Shown piece after piece: positions 55,628 through 63,596 of a stretch of DNA of 63,596 nucleotides; positions within the stretch are counted from its first letter, which is position 1; each line of letters opens with the position of its first letter. The position numbers and the translations under genes were made by a program. The notes beneath the pieces are model-generated. The model was not told the origin of the DNA, searched no databases, and saw only the letters and a list, made by a program, of their open reading frames with translations. Source of the stretch: Lacticaseibacillus nasuensis JCM 17158 (GTDB lineage Bacteria > Bacillota > Bacilli > Lactobacillales > Lactobacillaceae); assembly GCF_001434705.1 (NCBI RefSeq), contig NZ_AZDJ01000030.1, positions 332,617-396,212 on the forward strand, written 5' to 3'.

Positions 55628-58600
55628 CTATTTTTTCTCGGTGGGGTCCAGCTTGTCGGTTGCCTGTGCGGCAGCCTCTTGAGCCTTCTTTTCTTCCTGC
55701 TCGGCGGCAAATTTCGCCAAGGCGTCGACGCTGACAATGTCATCGTCTTCGTCGTCCATGTCGCGCAGTTCGATTTCATTCTTATCTTGGTCGAGCACCT
55801 TCATGTCCAACCCGAGGGATTGCAGTTCCTTCACCAACACGCGGAAGGATTCTGGCACCCCAGGCTTTGGAATCGGTTCGCCCTTGACGATGGCTTCATA
55901 GGTCTTGACCCGGCCCACGACGTCATCGGACTTGTAGGTCAGGATTTCCTGCAGGGTGTAAGCCGCCCCGTAGGCTTCCAAGGCCCAGACTTCCATTTCC
56001 CCGAAGCGCTGGCCACCAAACTGAGCTTTACCACCCAGCGGCTGCTGCGTGACCAAGGAGTAAGGGCCGATGGAACGGGCATGGATCTTGTCGTCAACCA
56101 TGTGCGCGAGTTTCATGTAGTACATGACCCCAACGGAGACCCGGTTTTCGAATGGTTCACCGGTGCGTCCATCATACAAGATGGACTTACCATCGCTGGC
56201 CATGCCGGCTTCCTTGACGGTGGCCCACAGGTCATCATCGTTGGCGCCGTCAAAGACTGGTGTAGCCACGTGGATGCCCAAGTTGCGGGCCGCCATCCCC
56301 AGATGCAGTTCAAGCACCTGCCCGATGTTCATCCGGGATGGCACACCCATTGGCGACAGGAGAATGTCAACCGGCGTGCCGTCTGGCAAGTATGGCATGT
56401 CTTCTTCGGGCACGACGATCGAAACCGTCCCTTTGTTCCCGTGGCGACCGGCCATCTTATCGCCGACTTGAATCTTCCGCTTCTGAGTGATGTAAACGCG
56501 GACCATCATGTTGACACCAGGAGATAATTCATCCCCGGCTTCACGGGTGAAGATCCGGACGTTTTGGATGATGCCGCCGCCGCCATGAGGAACCCGCAGC
56601 GAGGTATCACGCACTTCACGCGCCTTTTCACCGAAAATGGCGTGCAACAGGCGCTCTTCGGCACTGAGCTCGGTTACCCCTTTAGGCGTCACCTTGCCGA
56701 CCAAAATATCACCGTCGCGCACTTCCGCACCGATGCGGACGATCCCAAACTCGTCGAGGTCCTTGAGGGCTTCTTCGCCGACGTTTGGAATTTCGCGCGT
56801 GATTTCTTCAGGCCCAAGCTTGGTGTCCCGGGCTTCTGATTCGTATTCTTCAATATGAATCGAGGTATAGCTATCGTCTTTCACCAACCGCTCGGACAAC
56901 ACAATGGCGTCTTCGTAGTTGTACATGTTCCACGTCATGAAGGCGATGATTGGGTTTTGCCCCAATGCCAGCTCGCCGTTTTCCATGGCTGGCCCGTCGG
57001 CGATGATTTCATCAGCGTCAACCGTATCGCCAAGGCGCACGATTGGCCGCTGGTTGTAGTTCTTCCCGGCGTTACTGCGGCGGAACTTCATCAGGTTATA
57101 CTTGTCGACGGCCCCGTCTTCGCGCCGAATCTGAATGCGCTTGGCATCCACATATTCGACCTTGCCGGCGTGCTTAGCCAGCACGGCAATCCCGGAGTCA
57201 TGGGCGGCCTTGTATTCCATGCCAGTCCCGACCAGTGGCGCGTGCGGGTTCACCAACGGCACAGCCTGCCGTTGCATGTTCGCGCCCATCAGCGCACGGT
57301 TAGAGTCGTCGTTTTCCAAGAACGGAATGCAGGCAGTCGCCACGGCGACAACCTGTTTCGGCGAAACGTCCATGTAGTCGATGTGATCGGCGGTGGTTTC
57401 AATGTTTTCATCCTTCGCCCGGGCCAGGATGGTGTCTTCAGCAAAAGACCCATCGTCATTCAGCGGGGCGTTGGCTTGGGCGACAACGTAATTATCTTCC
57501 TCATCGGCTGTCAAATAGTCGATCCGGTCGGTTACCTTGTGGTCCTGCCAGGAAACGCGCCGGTATGGCGTTTCGATAAAGCCATACGGGTTCACCACGG
57601 CATAGGAAGCCAGGGAGTTAATCAGCCCAATGTTCGGGCCTTCAGGGGTTTCAATCGGGCACATCCGGCCGTAATGCGTATAGTGCACGTCCCGGACTTC
57701 ATACCCGGCGCGATCACGCGTCAAACCACCAGGGCCAAGGGCAGACAGGCGCCGCTTATGCGTTAATTCGCCCAACGGGTTCGTCTGGTCCATGAACTGA
57801 GACAGCTGAGAACTGCCGAAGAATTCCTTGATGGAAGCCACGACTGGCCGAATGTTGATCAACTGCTGCGGCGTGATGGTCGCGGTGTCTTGAATCGACA
57901 TCCGCTCGCGCACGACCCGTTCCATCCGGGACAGCCCGATGCGGAACTGGTTTTGCAGTAATTCACCGACACTGCGGATCCGGCGGTTGCCCAAGTGATC
58001 GATATCATCGGTAGAGCCGAGGCCTTCTTGCAGGTTCAAGAAGTAGTTCATCGACGCGATGATGTCGGCTGGCAACAGGTGCTTGGCCTTCTTGTCGATA
58101 TGACCGTTGCCAATTAGGTTGATGACCTTCTCCGGGTTGACTTGGGAGTACACCTTGATCATTTGAATCGTCATCGGATCGGTAACGACGCCTTGGTCGG
58201 ACGGCTGGTAGGTCACCGTCTTGAAGTCATCGCGGTCGAGGTAGTCACTGAGGGTTTCCATCACGTGGCGATCGATCTTCGTGTCTTTTTGCACGATGAC
58301 CTCGCCAGTATCTGGATCCGCCAACGTTTCGGCGACGGTTTGACCCAACAACCGAGTCTTCAGGCTAAGCTTCTTGTTGACCTTATAGCGGCCAACGTTG
58401 GCCAGGTCATAGCGCTTTGGATCAAAGAACCGCGCATACAGCAAGGAGCGGCTAGAATCGGCCGTCTTTGGTTCGCCTGGGCGAAGGCGTTCGTAAATGT
58501 CCTTCAACGCCTCGTCGGTGCGGGAGTCATCGGTATTCTTGTGAATATCCTTTTCCAAGGTCAGCATCAACGAATCGTTGTCGCCGAACATGTTGATGAT

Positions 58601-59218
58601 GTCTTGGTCGGCACCAAAACCCAAGGCCCGTACGAGCTCGGTCAACGGAATCTTCCGCGTCCGGTCGATGCGCACATAGGCAATATCCTTGGCGTCGGTT
58701 TCGTATTCCAACCAGGCCCCACGGTTAGGAATCACCGTCGTGCCGTAAGTGGTCCGCGAGTTCTTGTCGACTTCACTGTTGTAGTAAACGCCAGGGGAGC
58801 GGACCAATTGGGAAACGATGACCCGTTCGGCGCCGTTGATGATGAAAGTCCCTTGGTCGGTCATCAATGGAAAGTCCCCAAAGAAGACGTCTTGGCTCTT
58901 GATTTCACCAGTTTCGTGGTTGGTCAAGCGTAAGGTCACGTGCAGCGGTGCGGAGAAGTTGGCGTCGTGTTGGCGCGCTTCTTCGACGGTATACTTCGGT
59001 TCCAACAGCTGATAGTCGACGTATTCCAAGGACAGCTTGCCCTGGAAGTCAGCAATCGGCATGATATCGTCAAAGGTCTCCTTGAGGCCTTCGTCGAGGA
59101 ACCACTGGTACGAGTTGGTTTGAATCTCGATCAGGTTCGGCAGATCGAGCACTTCTTTGATGCGAGAATAGGAACGGCGGGTCCGGTGCTTGCCGTAATT
59201 CACTAAGTGTCCTACCAA
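55628..59218 (-). CDS. rpoB: RNA polymerase beta subunit
   Basis: 1196 residues from a TTG at 59218 (AGAGGGG eight bases before), giving the standard [19 protein letters not shown] start; a GTG at 59227 overlaps the RBS. The rifampicin region [18 protein letters not shown] and [11 protein letters not shown] is wild type. C-terminal clamp region and acidic tail are complete. Transcribed from its own promoter after clpC, behind a leader with a terminator-like hairpin. Confidence 0.99.
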   Translation of the reverse strand: MVGHLVNYGKHRTRRSYSRIKEVLDLPNLIEIQTNSYQWFLDEGLKETFDDIMPIADFQGKLSLEYVDYQLLEPKYTVEEARQHDANFSAPLHVTLRLTNHETGEIKSQDVFFGDFPLMTDQGTFIINGAERVIVSQLVRSPGVYYNSEVDKNSRTTYGTTVIPNRGAWLEYETDAKDIAYVRIDRTRKIPLTELVRALGFGADQDIINMFGDNDSLMLTLEKDIHKNTDDSRTDEALKDIYERLRPGEPKTADSSRSLLYARFFDPKRYDLANVGRYKVNKKLSLKTRLLGQTVAETLADPDTGEVIVQKDTKIDRHVMETLSDYLDRDDFKTVTYQPSDQGVVTDPMTIQMIKVYSQVNPEKVINLIGNGHIDKKAKHLLPADIIASMNYFLNLQEGLGSTDDIDHLGNRRIRSVGELLQNQFRIGLSRMERVVRERMSIQDTATITPQQLINIRPVVASIKEFFGSSQLSQFMDQTNPLGELTHKRRLSALGPGGLTRDRAGYEVRDVHYTHYGRMCPIETPEGPNIGLINSLASYAVVNPYGFIETPYRRVSWQDHKVTDRIDYLTADEEDNYVVAQANAPLNDDGSFAEDTILARAKDENIETTADHIDYMDVSPKQVVAVATACIPFLENDDSNRALMGANMQRQAVPLVNPHAPLVGTGMEYKAAHDSGIAVLAKHAGKVEYVDAKRIQIRREDGAVDKYNLMKFRRSNAGKNYNQRPIVRLGDTVDADEIIADGPAMENGELALGQNPIIAFMTWNMYNYEDAIVLSERLVKDDSYTSIHIEEYESEARDTKLGPEEITREIPNVGEEALKDLDEFGIVRIGAEVRDGDILVGKVTPKGVTELSAEERLLHAIFGEKAREVRDTSLRVPHGGGGIIQNVRIFTREAGDELSPGVNMMVRVYITQKRKIQVGDKMAGRHGNKGTVSIVVPEEDMPYLPDGTPVDILLSPMGVPSRMNIGQVLELHLGMAARNLGIHVATPVFDGANDDDLWATVKEAGMASDGKSILYDGRTGEPFENRVSVGVMYYMKLAHMVDDKIHARSIGPYSLVTQQPLGGKAQFGGQRFGEMEVWALEAYGAAYTLQEILTYKSDDVVGRVKTYEAIVKGEPIPKPGVPESFRVLVKELQSLGLDMKVLDQDKNEIELRDMDDEDDDIVSVDALAKFAAEQEEKKAQEAAAQATDKLDPTEKK

Positions 59219-59430
59219 TATGTTCACCCCTCTATATAATCCTGGCGACAGTTTGTAAATATTGTGTAAACAATATTAAAATTGCGTTACATCTCCGTTT
59301 TAGACCACCTTTTGCGCAAACAAAAACCAAAAGCAGTTGGGTCACATTACCCGACTACTTTTGGTTCCCTATGCGCCGCAACGGACAATAGATCGCCGCG
59401 ACTTGCTGTCCAAACTAAAGTGCAATTGTA
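59219..59430 (-). promoter_or_regulatory. rpoB leader with terminator-like hairpin (possible Lacto-rpoB element)
   Basis: About 210 bases of leader. A long hairpin AACCAAAAG-AGT-GGGT / ACCC-ACT-CTTTTGGTT (59366-59325) is followed on the minus strand by TTTG-TTTG. It could attenuate rpoBC transcription. A conserved Lacto-rpoB RNA motif is known upstream of rpoB in lactobacilli and may be this; I could not check its consensus. Confidence 0.55.
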
Positions 59431-59433
59431 TTC

Positions 59434-59462
59434 ATCATACGCAGTCTGGGCTGCCCTGTCAA
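59434..59462 (-). promoter_or_regulatory. rpoB promoter
   Basis: Minus strand TTGACA (59462-59457), 17-bp spacer, TATGAT (59439-59434). The -35 begins two bases after the clpC stop codon. Confidence 0.88.
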
Positions 59463-59463
59463 G

Positions 59464-61950
59464 CTAGGCGTGCACCGGCTCCTGCTGCACTTGCGGGTGG
59501 TGCGTGGTGAACGTCAGCTTGCCTTGCTTGGCGCCAATCGTCACCGTGTCACCAGGCTGCGCGTCGCCAGTAAGCACGAGCTCACTCAGCCGGTCCTCCA
59601 CATCCCGTTGCAATGCGCGCCGAATCGGCCGCGCGCCGTATTCGGGATCAAAACCATTCTTCGCCACCACGTTGATGGCCGCCGGGGTCATCTTGACGTG
59701 GATGTCTTGGTCATCCAGGCGTTGCAGCACTGTCTTGGCCATAATCTTGACGATTTGGTGCAGTTCCTGCTTGCCCAAACTATGGAAGACCACGGTTTCG
59801 TCGATCCGGTTCAGGAATTCTGGCCGGAACGCATGCTTGAGCTCCTCGAGCATGCGGCTTTGCATGGCCTTGAAGTCGTGATTCAACTGGCTGGCGCCAA
59901 AGCCCACGCTCTTGTCGTCACGCAACGCCGTGGCCCCAATGTTCGAGGTCATGATCAAAATCGTGTTGCGAAAATCGACGCGGCGGCCCTTGGCGTCGGT
60001 CAAATAGCCATCATCGAGGACTTGCAACAGAATGTTGAACACATCCGGGTGCGCTTTTTCCACTTCATCGAGCAAGACGACGGAGTATGGCTTGTTGCGC
60101 ACCTTCTCAGTGAGTTGGCCGCCTTCCTCGTAACCGACATACCCCGGCGCCGCGCCAATCAGCCGGCTGGTGCTGTATTTCTCCATGTACTCGGACATGT
60201 CGACGCGAATCATCGCGTCTTCCGTGCCAAACATTGCCTCGGCAAGCGCCTTAGCCAGCTCCGTCTTGCCGACCCCCGTTGGGCCGAGGAACATGAATGA
60301 GCCGATTGGCCGCGTTGGGTCCTTCAACCCACTGCGCGCCCGGCGAATCGCCCGCGCCACGGCGGACACCGCTTCGTCTTGGCCGACGACGCGTTCGTGA
60401 AGCACCTTTTCCAAGTTGACCAGGCGTTCGCTTTCCTTTTTCCGCAGCTGAGTCACCGGCACGCCGGTCCACTGGGCCACAACCGCGGCCACGTCTTCCG
60501 CCGAAACGACAACGTCTTGGCGCACCCCATGGTCATTGACTGGTTCAGGGGCAGCCTGCAGCTTGGCGCGCAGTTTTTGCTCCTTCTCGCGAATTGCCGC
60601 GGCGGCCTCGAAGTCTTGATGCGCAATCGCCTCGTCCTTGGCTGCCACGGTGTCGGCCAGCCGCTTTTGCAGCTTGTCGACCTTGGTTGGCTTGTCGGCC
60701 TCGTCCAACCGCACCTTCGCCGCACTTTCGTCGATTAAATCGATGGCCTTATCCGGCAGAAAGCGAGACGTGATGTAGCGACTAGATAAGGTTACGGCTT
60801 CATGCAGCGCCTCATCGGAAATGGCAATGCCGTGGTGCTCTTCATAGCGCGGCCGCAACCCGCGGAGAATCTCCTCGGTTTCAGCTTGGCTTGGCTCATC
60901 AACTTGAATCGTCGCAAACCGGCGCTCCAAGGCGGCGTCTTTTTCGATGTACTTTTGGTACTCGTCTAAGGTCGTTGCCCCGATCAGTTGCAACTCGCCA
61001 CGCGCCAAAGCCGGCTTCAAGATGTTGCTTGCGTCAATAGCGCCTTCAGCACCGCCGGCCCCAATCAAGGTGTGCAACTCATCAATAAACAGGATGACAT
61101 TGCGGTCTTGGTAGATTTCATCGATGATCTTCTTCAAGCGGTCCTCAAACTCGCCACGATACTTCGTGCCGGCGACCAGCGACCCCATGTCAAGCATCAT
61201 CAGGCGCTTGTTTTGCATGTCGGCTGGCACGGTGCCCGCGACGATTTTTTCCGCGAAACCTTCCGCAATCGCAGTTTTGCCGACACCAGGCTCACCAATC
61301 AGCACCGGGTTATTCTTCGTGCGCCGCGCCAAGATTTGAATCAGGCGCCGCACTTCCTTGTCCCGGCCCACCACGGGATCCATTCGCGACTCGCGCGCCA
61401 GCTGGGTCAGGTCCCGAGCCAGGTTATCCAGCGTTGGGGTGCCTTGGCTAGCGGACTTGCCGGCGTTGGCCCGGCTGCCGGAACGTTTGGCGGCGGACTC
61501 GGTGATGCCCATTTTCTTCAGCACGACTTGGCGAGTCTTGGACAGACTGAGGTCCAGGTTTTGCAAAATCCGGGCGGCTAAAATATCGTCTTCCCGCAGC
61601 AAGCCTAACAAGATATGCTCGGTGCCAATTTTCAACGCGCCGAGGCGCTTGGCCTCATCACCGGCGAAACTCAGGACTTCCTTACCCTTTGGCGAATAAG
61701 GCAAATAGCTGTCCGCTTTTTGCCGGGCTGCATCCACCGTACCGTAACCGGTAAAGCGCTCGATTTCATCGTGCACATCCGCCTCGGAAACGGATAGTTG
61801 CCGCAGGGCCTTGCCGGCGATGCCTTCTTGTTCGATGACCAAGGCCATCAACAAGTGCTCGGTGCCAACGGCGTGATGCCGGAACTGTTTGGCCTGTTCC
61901 TGCGCGATTAATAAGACATTCTTAGCACTTGGTGTAAATAGATTATCCAT
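59464..61950 (-). CDS. clpC: ATP-dependent Clp protease ATPase subunit ClpC
   Basis: 828 residues. Two N-terminal Clp repeats (1-150), first AAA+ module with GEPGVGKT (about 217) and [16 protein letters not shown], a UVR-containing linker coiled coil (about 420-470), and the second AAA+ module with GPTGVGKTE (about 550). Hsp100 unfoldase that feeds ClpP and controls CtsR. 33 bp after ctsR, same operon; McsA and McsB genes are absent between them, as usual in lactobacilli. Confidence 0.98.
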   Translation of the reverse strand: MDNLFTPSAKNVLLIAQEQAKQFRHHAVGTEHLLMALVIEQEGIAGKALRQLSVSEADVHDEIERFTGYGTVDAARQKADSYLPYSPKGKEVLSFAGDEAKRLGALKIGTEHILLGLLREDDILAARILQNLDLSLSKTRQVVLKKMGITESAAKRSGSRANAGKSASQGTPTLDNLARDLTQLARESRMDPVVGRDKEVRRLIQILARRTKNNPVLIGEPGVGKTAIAEGFAEKIVAGTVPADMQNKRLMMLDMGSLVAGTKYRGEFEDRLKKIIDEIYQDRNVILFIDELHTLIGAGGAEGAIDASNILKPALARGELQLIGATTLDEYQKYIEKDAALERRFATIQVDEPSQAETEEILRGLRPRYEEHHGIAISDEALHEAVTLSSRYITSRFLPDKAIDLIDESAAKVRLDEADKPTKVDKLQKRLADTVAAKDEAIAHQDFEAAAAIREKEQKLRAKLQAAPEPVNDHGVRQDVVVSAEDVAAVVAQWTGVPVTQLRKKESERLVNLEKVLHERVVGQDEAVSAVARAIRRARSGLKDPTRPIGSFMFLGPTGVGKTELAKALAEAMFGTEDAMIRVDMSEYMEKYSTSRLIGAAPGYVGYEEGGQLTEKVRNKPYSVVLLDEVEKAHPDVFNILLQVLDDGYLTDAKGRRVDFRNTILIMTSNIGATALRDDKSVGFGASQLNHDFKAMQSRMLEELKHAFRPEFLNRIDETVVFHSLGKQELHQIVKIMAKTVLQRLDDQDIHVKMTPAAINVVAKNGFDPEYGARPIRRALQRDVEDRLSELVLTGDAQPGDTVTIGAKQGKLTFTTHHPQVQQEPVHA

Positions 61951-61983
61951 AAGCGAACTCCTTTGCTACGTCGACGTAGGTTG

Positions 61984-62451
61984 CTACCTTTGATACCGCA
62001 AACTCTCCAAAAACGCAAGCAGCAATCTGCTTCGCAATCGGTCCTCACTGACGCGATCGGTTCCACCCAGCGTTTGGTGGGCCAAAATATTGACCATCAA
62101 TTGCCCGGTGGCCTGATCGATAATCCCATCATCAAATAACTGCTGGATCAGCGCCACGCCATCCGACTCACGCACTGCCTTGGGGACATGTGCGATGAGG
62201 TTGGCCACCACTTCCTGACTCGAACTTGCCTGCACCTTGAGGATGCGAATGTAGCCACCCCCGCCGCGCTTGCTTTCGACCAAATAGCCGCGCTCCGGCG
62301 TGAATCGAGTCTTAATCACGTAGTTAATCTGTGATGGCACGCAATTAAACTGATCCGCCACCTCTGCGCGGCTAATCACGCACTGGGGGTCGTCGCTCAG
62401 CATGGCCTTGAGATAGCGTTCGATAATATCCGACATATTCTGTCCTGGCAT
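61984..62451 (-). CDS. ctsR: CtsR heat-shock repressor
   Basis: 155 residues; start at 62451 behind AAAGGATGATTGC gives PGQNMSDIIERYLK, which aligns with other CtsR starts (QNISDIIE). Winged HTH residues (RAEVADQFNCVPSQINYVI) and the glycine-rich wing KRGGGGYIRI with the arginine thermosensor region are intact. Represses clp and chaperone genes at low temperature. Its own promoter carries CtsR heptamers. Confidence 0.97.
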   Translation of the reverse strand: MPGQNMSDIIERYLKAMLSDDPQCVISRAEVADQFNCVPSQINYVIKTRFTPERGYLVESKRGGGGYIRILKVQASSSQEVVANLIAHVPKAVRESDGVALIQQLFDDGIIDQATGQLMVNILAHQTLGGTDRVSEDRLRSRLLLAFLESLRYQR

Positions 62452-62460
62452 GCAATCATC

Positions 62461-62493
62461 CTTTGACTTTGACTAATGTTGACTAACATTATA
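62461..62493 (-). promoter_or_regulatory. ctsR-clpC promoter with CtsR box
   Basis: Minus strand TATAAT (62493-62488), then AGTCAAC-ATT-AGTCAAA (62484-62468) and an adjoining GTCAAAG (62467-62461). This matches the tandem RGTCAAA heptamers of the CtsR operator and overlaps the transcription start. Confidence 0.82.
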
Positions 62494-62518
62494 CACGAGC
62501 TTACCAAAAATGCGAGGA

Positions 62519-62547
62519 CAAAAAAATCGACGTCAACAACGTCGATT
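62519..62547 (-). terminator. Terminator of the rRNA-tRNA operon
   Basis: Stem AATCGACGT / ACGTCGATT with a five-base loop and TTTTTTTG on the minus strand, right after tRNA-Pro. Confidence 0.9.
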
Positions 62548-62553
62548 GATTGA

Positions 62554-62627
<74 letters not shown>

Positions 62628-62631
62628 ATGA

Positions 62632-62703
62632 AGCGGAAGACGAGATTCGAACTCGCGACCCCCACCATGGCAAGGTGATGTTCTACCACTGAACTACTTC
62701 CGC
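62632..62703 (-). tRNA. tRNA-Gly (GCC), second copy
   Basis: 72 nt. Acceptor GCGGAAG / CTTCCGC, anticodon GCC in loop TTGCCAT. Identical to the copy at 62915-62986; its place between Arg and Pro is unusual for this cluster. Confidence 0.94.
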
Positions 62704-62734
62704 ATCTGTATTCAATTCTGTTTGCCAGAGGCAA

Positions 62735-62808
62735 TGCACCCAGTAGGAGTCGAACCTACAACCTTCTGATTCGTAGTCAGACACTCTATCCAGTTGCGCT
62801 ATGGGTGC
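62735..62808 (-). tRNA. tRNA-Arg (ACG)
   Basis: 74 nt. Acceptor GCACCCA / TGGGTGC; loop CTACGAA gives ACG, to be read as ICG after deamination. Confidence 0.94.
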
Positions 62809-62817
62809 AAGATAACA

Positions 62818-62903
62818 TGCCGAGAGTCGGGTTCGAACCGACACGGTTATCACTAACCGCAGGATTTTAAGTCCTGTGCGTCTACCAGTTTCGCCATCCC
62901 GGC
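62818..62903 (-). tRNA. tRNA-Leu (TAA)
   Basis: 86 nt with a long variable arm. Acceptor GCCGGGA / TCTCGGC; loop CTTAAAA gives TAA. Confidence 0.93.
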
Positions 62904-62914
62904 AGAAAGTGGAA

Positions 62915-62986
62915 AGCGGAAGACGAGATTCGAACTCGCGACCCCCACCATGGCAAGGTGATGTTCTACCACTGAACTACTTCCGC
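62915..62986 (-). tRNA. tRNA-Gly (GCC), first copy
   Basis: 72 nt, identical in sequence to 62632-62703. In the expected position between Thr and Leu. Confidence 0.94.
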
Positions 62987-63005
62987 ATTAAATTGTTGGT
63001 AGTAC

Positions 63006-63078
63006 TGCCGACTAGAGGGTTCGAACCTCCGACCCCCTGTTTACAAGACAGGTGCTCTGCCAGCTGAGCTAAGTCGGC
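63006..63078 (-). tRNA. tRNA-Thr (TGT)
   Basis: 73 nt. Acceptor GCCGACT / AGTCGGC; loop CTTGTAA gives TGT. Confidence 0.94.
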
Positions 63079-63083
63079 ATCGA

Positions 63084-63166
63084 TGCGGGTGAAGGGACTC
63101 GAACCCCCATGGTTAAAAACCACTAGAACCTAAATCTAGCGCGTCTGCCAGTTCCGCCACACCCGC
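63084..63166 (-). tRNA. tRNA-Leu (TAG)
   Basis: 83 nt with a long variable arm. Acceptor GCGGGTG / CACCCGC; loop TTTAGGT gives TAG. Confidence 0.93.
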
Positions 63167-63189
63167 AGCAAAAACGTTCTAATGGCAAA

Positions 63190-63262
<73 letters not shown>

Positions 63263-63264
63263 AA

Positions 63265-63337
63265 TGGAGGATACAGGGCTCGAACCTGTGACCCTCTGCT
63301 TGTAAGGCAGACGCTCTCCCAACTGAGCTAATCCTCC
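63265..63337 (-). tRNA. tRNA-Val (TAC)
   Basis: 73 nt. Acceptor GGAGGAT / ATCCTCC; loop CTTACAA gives TAC. First tRNA after 5S rRNA. Confidence 0.94.
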
Positions 63338-63344
63338 ATAAAAA

Positions 63345-63462
63345 GCGCGGCAGCTTCCTACCCTCGCAGGCAGTCACCCACCAACTACTCTCGGCGTAGA
63401 GAAGCTTAACTTCTGTGTTCGGCATGGGAACAGGTGTATCCTTCTCGCTATCGCCACCGCAC
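63345..63462 (-). rRNA. rrf: 5S ribosomal RNA
   Basis: 118 nt. The ends pair over ten bases (GTGCGGTGGC with GCTGCCGCGC), and the internal CCATGCCGAACACAGAAG and GAGAGTAGTTGGTGGG are conserved 5S segments. It heads the tRNA cluster and follows the 23S gene, which lies beyond the window. Confidence 0.95.
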
Positions 63463-63596
63463 TTCTTGGGAACAAACAGGACTTACGTCCAGTTTGTACA
63501 TTTCTCTAAGTTCGCTTCGCTCACCAAGAGAAATTGTAAGAGCTTTGCGCTCTCAAAACTGGCTATCATTGTTTTTTCGTGTTGCGGAGAACCGTA
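63463..63596 (-). other. 23S-5S intergenic spacer of the rRNA operon
   Basis: About 134 bases with hairpins such as CTCTTGGTGAGCGAAGCGAACTT and AACTGGAC/GTCC. It is processed spacer RNA; the 3' end of 23S was not recognised within it and most likely lies beyond the window. Confidence 0.6.

Noticed and set aside
36414-59218. Antibiotic-resistance alleles in rpsL, rpsE, rplC, rplV or rpoB
   Set aside because: The known hot spots read as wild type by comparison with Firmicutes sequences.

Overview
The window is a chromosomal piece of a low-G+C-phylum Gram-positive bacterium, almost certainly a lactobacillus (Lactobacillaceae), but one whose own base composition is GC-rich: third codon positions are mostly G or C even in ribosomal genes. 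The evidence is the gene order (ctsR-clpC-rpoB-rpoC, str, S10-spc-alpha), the ECF-truA-rplM-rpsI cassette, KxYKxGKxW-type signal peptides on MucBP adhesins, an LPXTG anchor, YueJ-type nicotinamidase, and the 5S plus Val-Lys-Leu-Thr-Gly-Leu-Arg-Pro tRNA order. Species is not determined.

Layout. 1-5.8 kb: the 5' part of a Mub-type adhesin gene, then a MerR-controlled set (drug:H+ antiporter, NAD(P)-binding protein, MerR regulator, zinc alcohol dehydrogenase) with two matching MerR promoters (19-bp spacers). 5.9-6.8 kb: rpsI-rplM. 6.9-7.35 kb: a gene-free stretch that looks like a large, GNRA-rich structured RNA on the minus strand, not assigned to a family. 7.4-11.5 kb: GW-like secreted protein, niacin transporter (niaP), small membrane protein, NADH oxidase. 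11.6-14.8 kb: truA-ecfT-ecfA2-ecfA1. 15-30.8 kb: an accessory block with flavodoxin (Fur-like box), NAD(P)-binding protein, nitroreductase, a YhgE/Pip protein with MarR regulator, a giant LPXTG adhesin with five 83-residue repeats, two Rgg-like regulators, a multicopper oxidase, and a small membrane protein coupled to an MFS exporter. 30.8-44.9 kb: the complete S10-spc-alpha operon read on the minus strand, ending in a structured 3' element downstream of rplQ. 45-47.9 kb: nicotinamidase, peptidase T, an ANT(6)-like protein. 48-51.1 kb: fusA-rpsG-rpsL. 51.4 kb: a minimal A24 prepilin peptidase. 51.9-62.5 kb: rpoC-rpoB-clpC-ctsR. 62.5-63.6 kb: nine tRNAs, 5S rRNA and the start of the 5S-23S spacer.

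How it works together. Most of the window is translation and transcription machinery under strong, readable sigma-A promoters. The accessory genes are small stress/redox and surface modules, each with its own regulator or operator: MerR, Fur/PerR-like, NiaR-like (shared by niaP and pncA, both for NAD salvage), MarR and CtsR. In many lactobacilli rplQ is followed directly by ecfA1-ecfA2-ecfT-truA-rplM-rpsI; here that chain is broken at two points by accessory blocks. The most unusual item is the structured RNA at about 6.93-7.31 kb.
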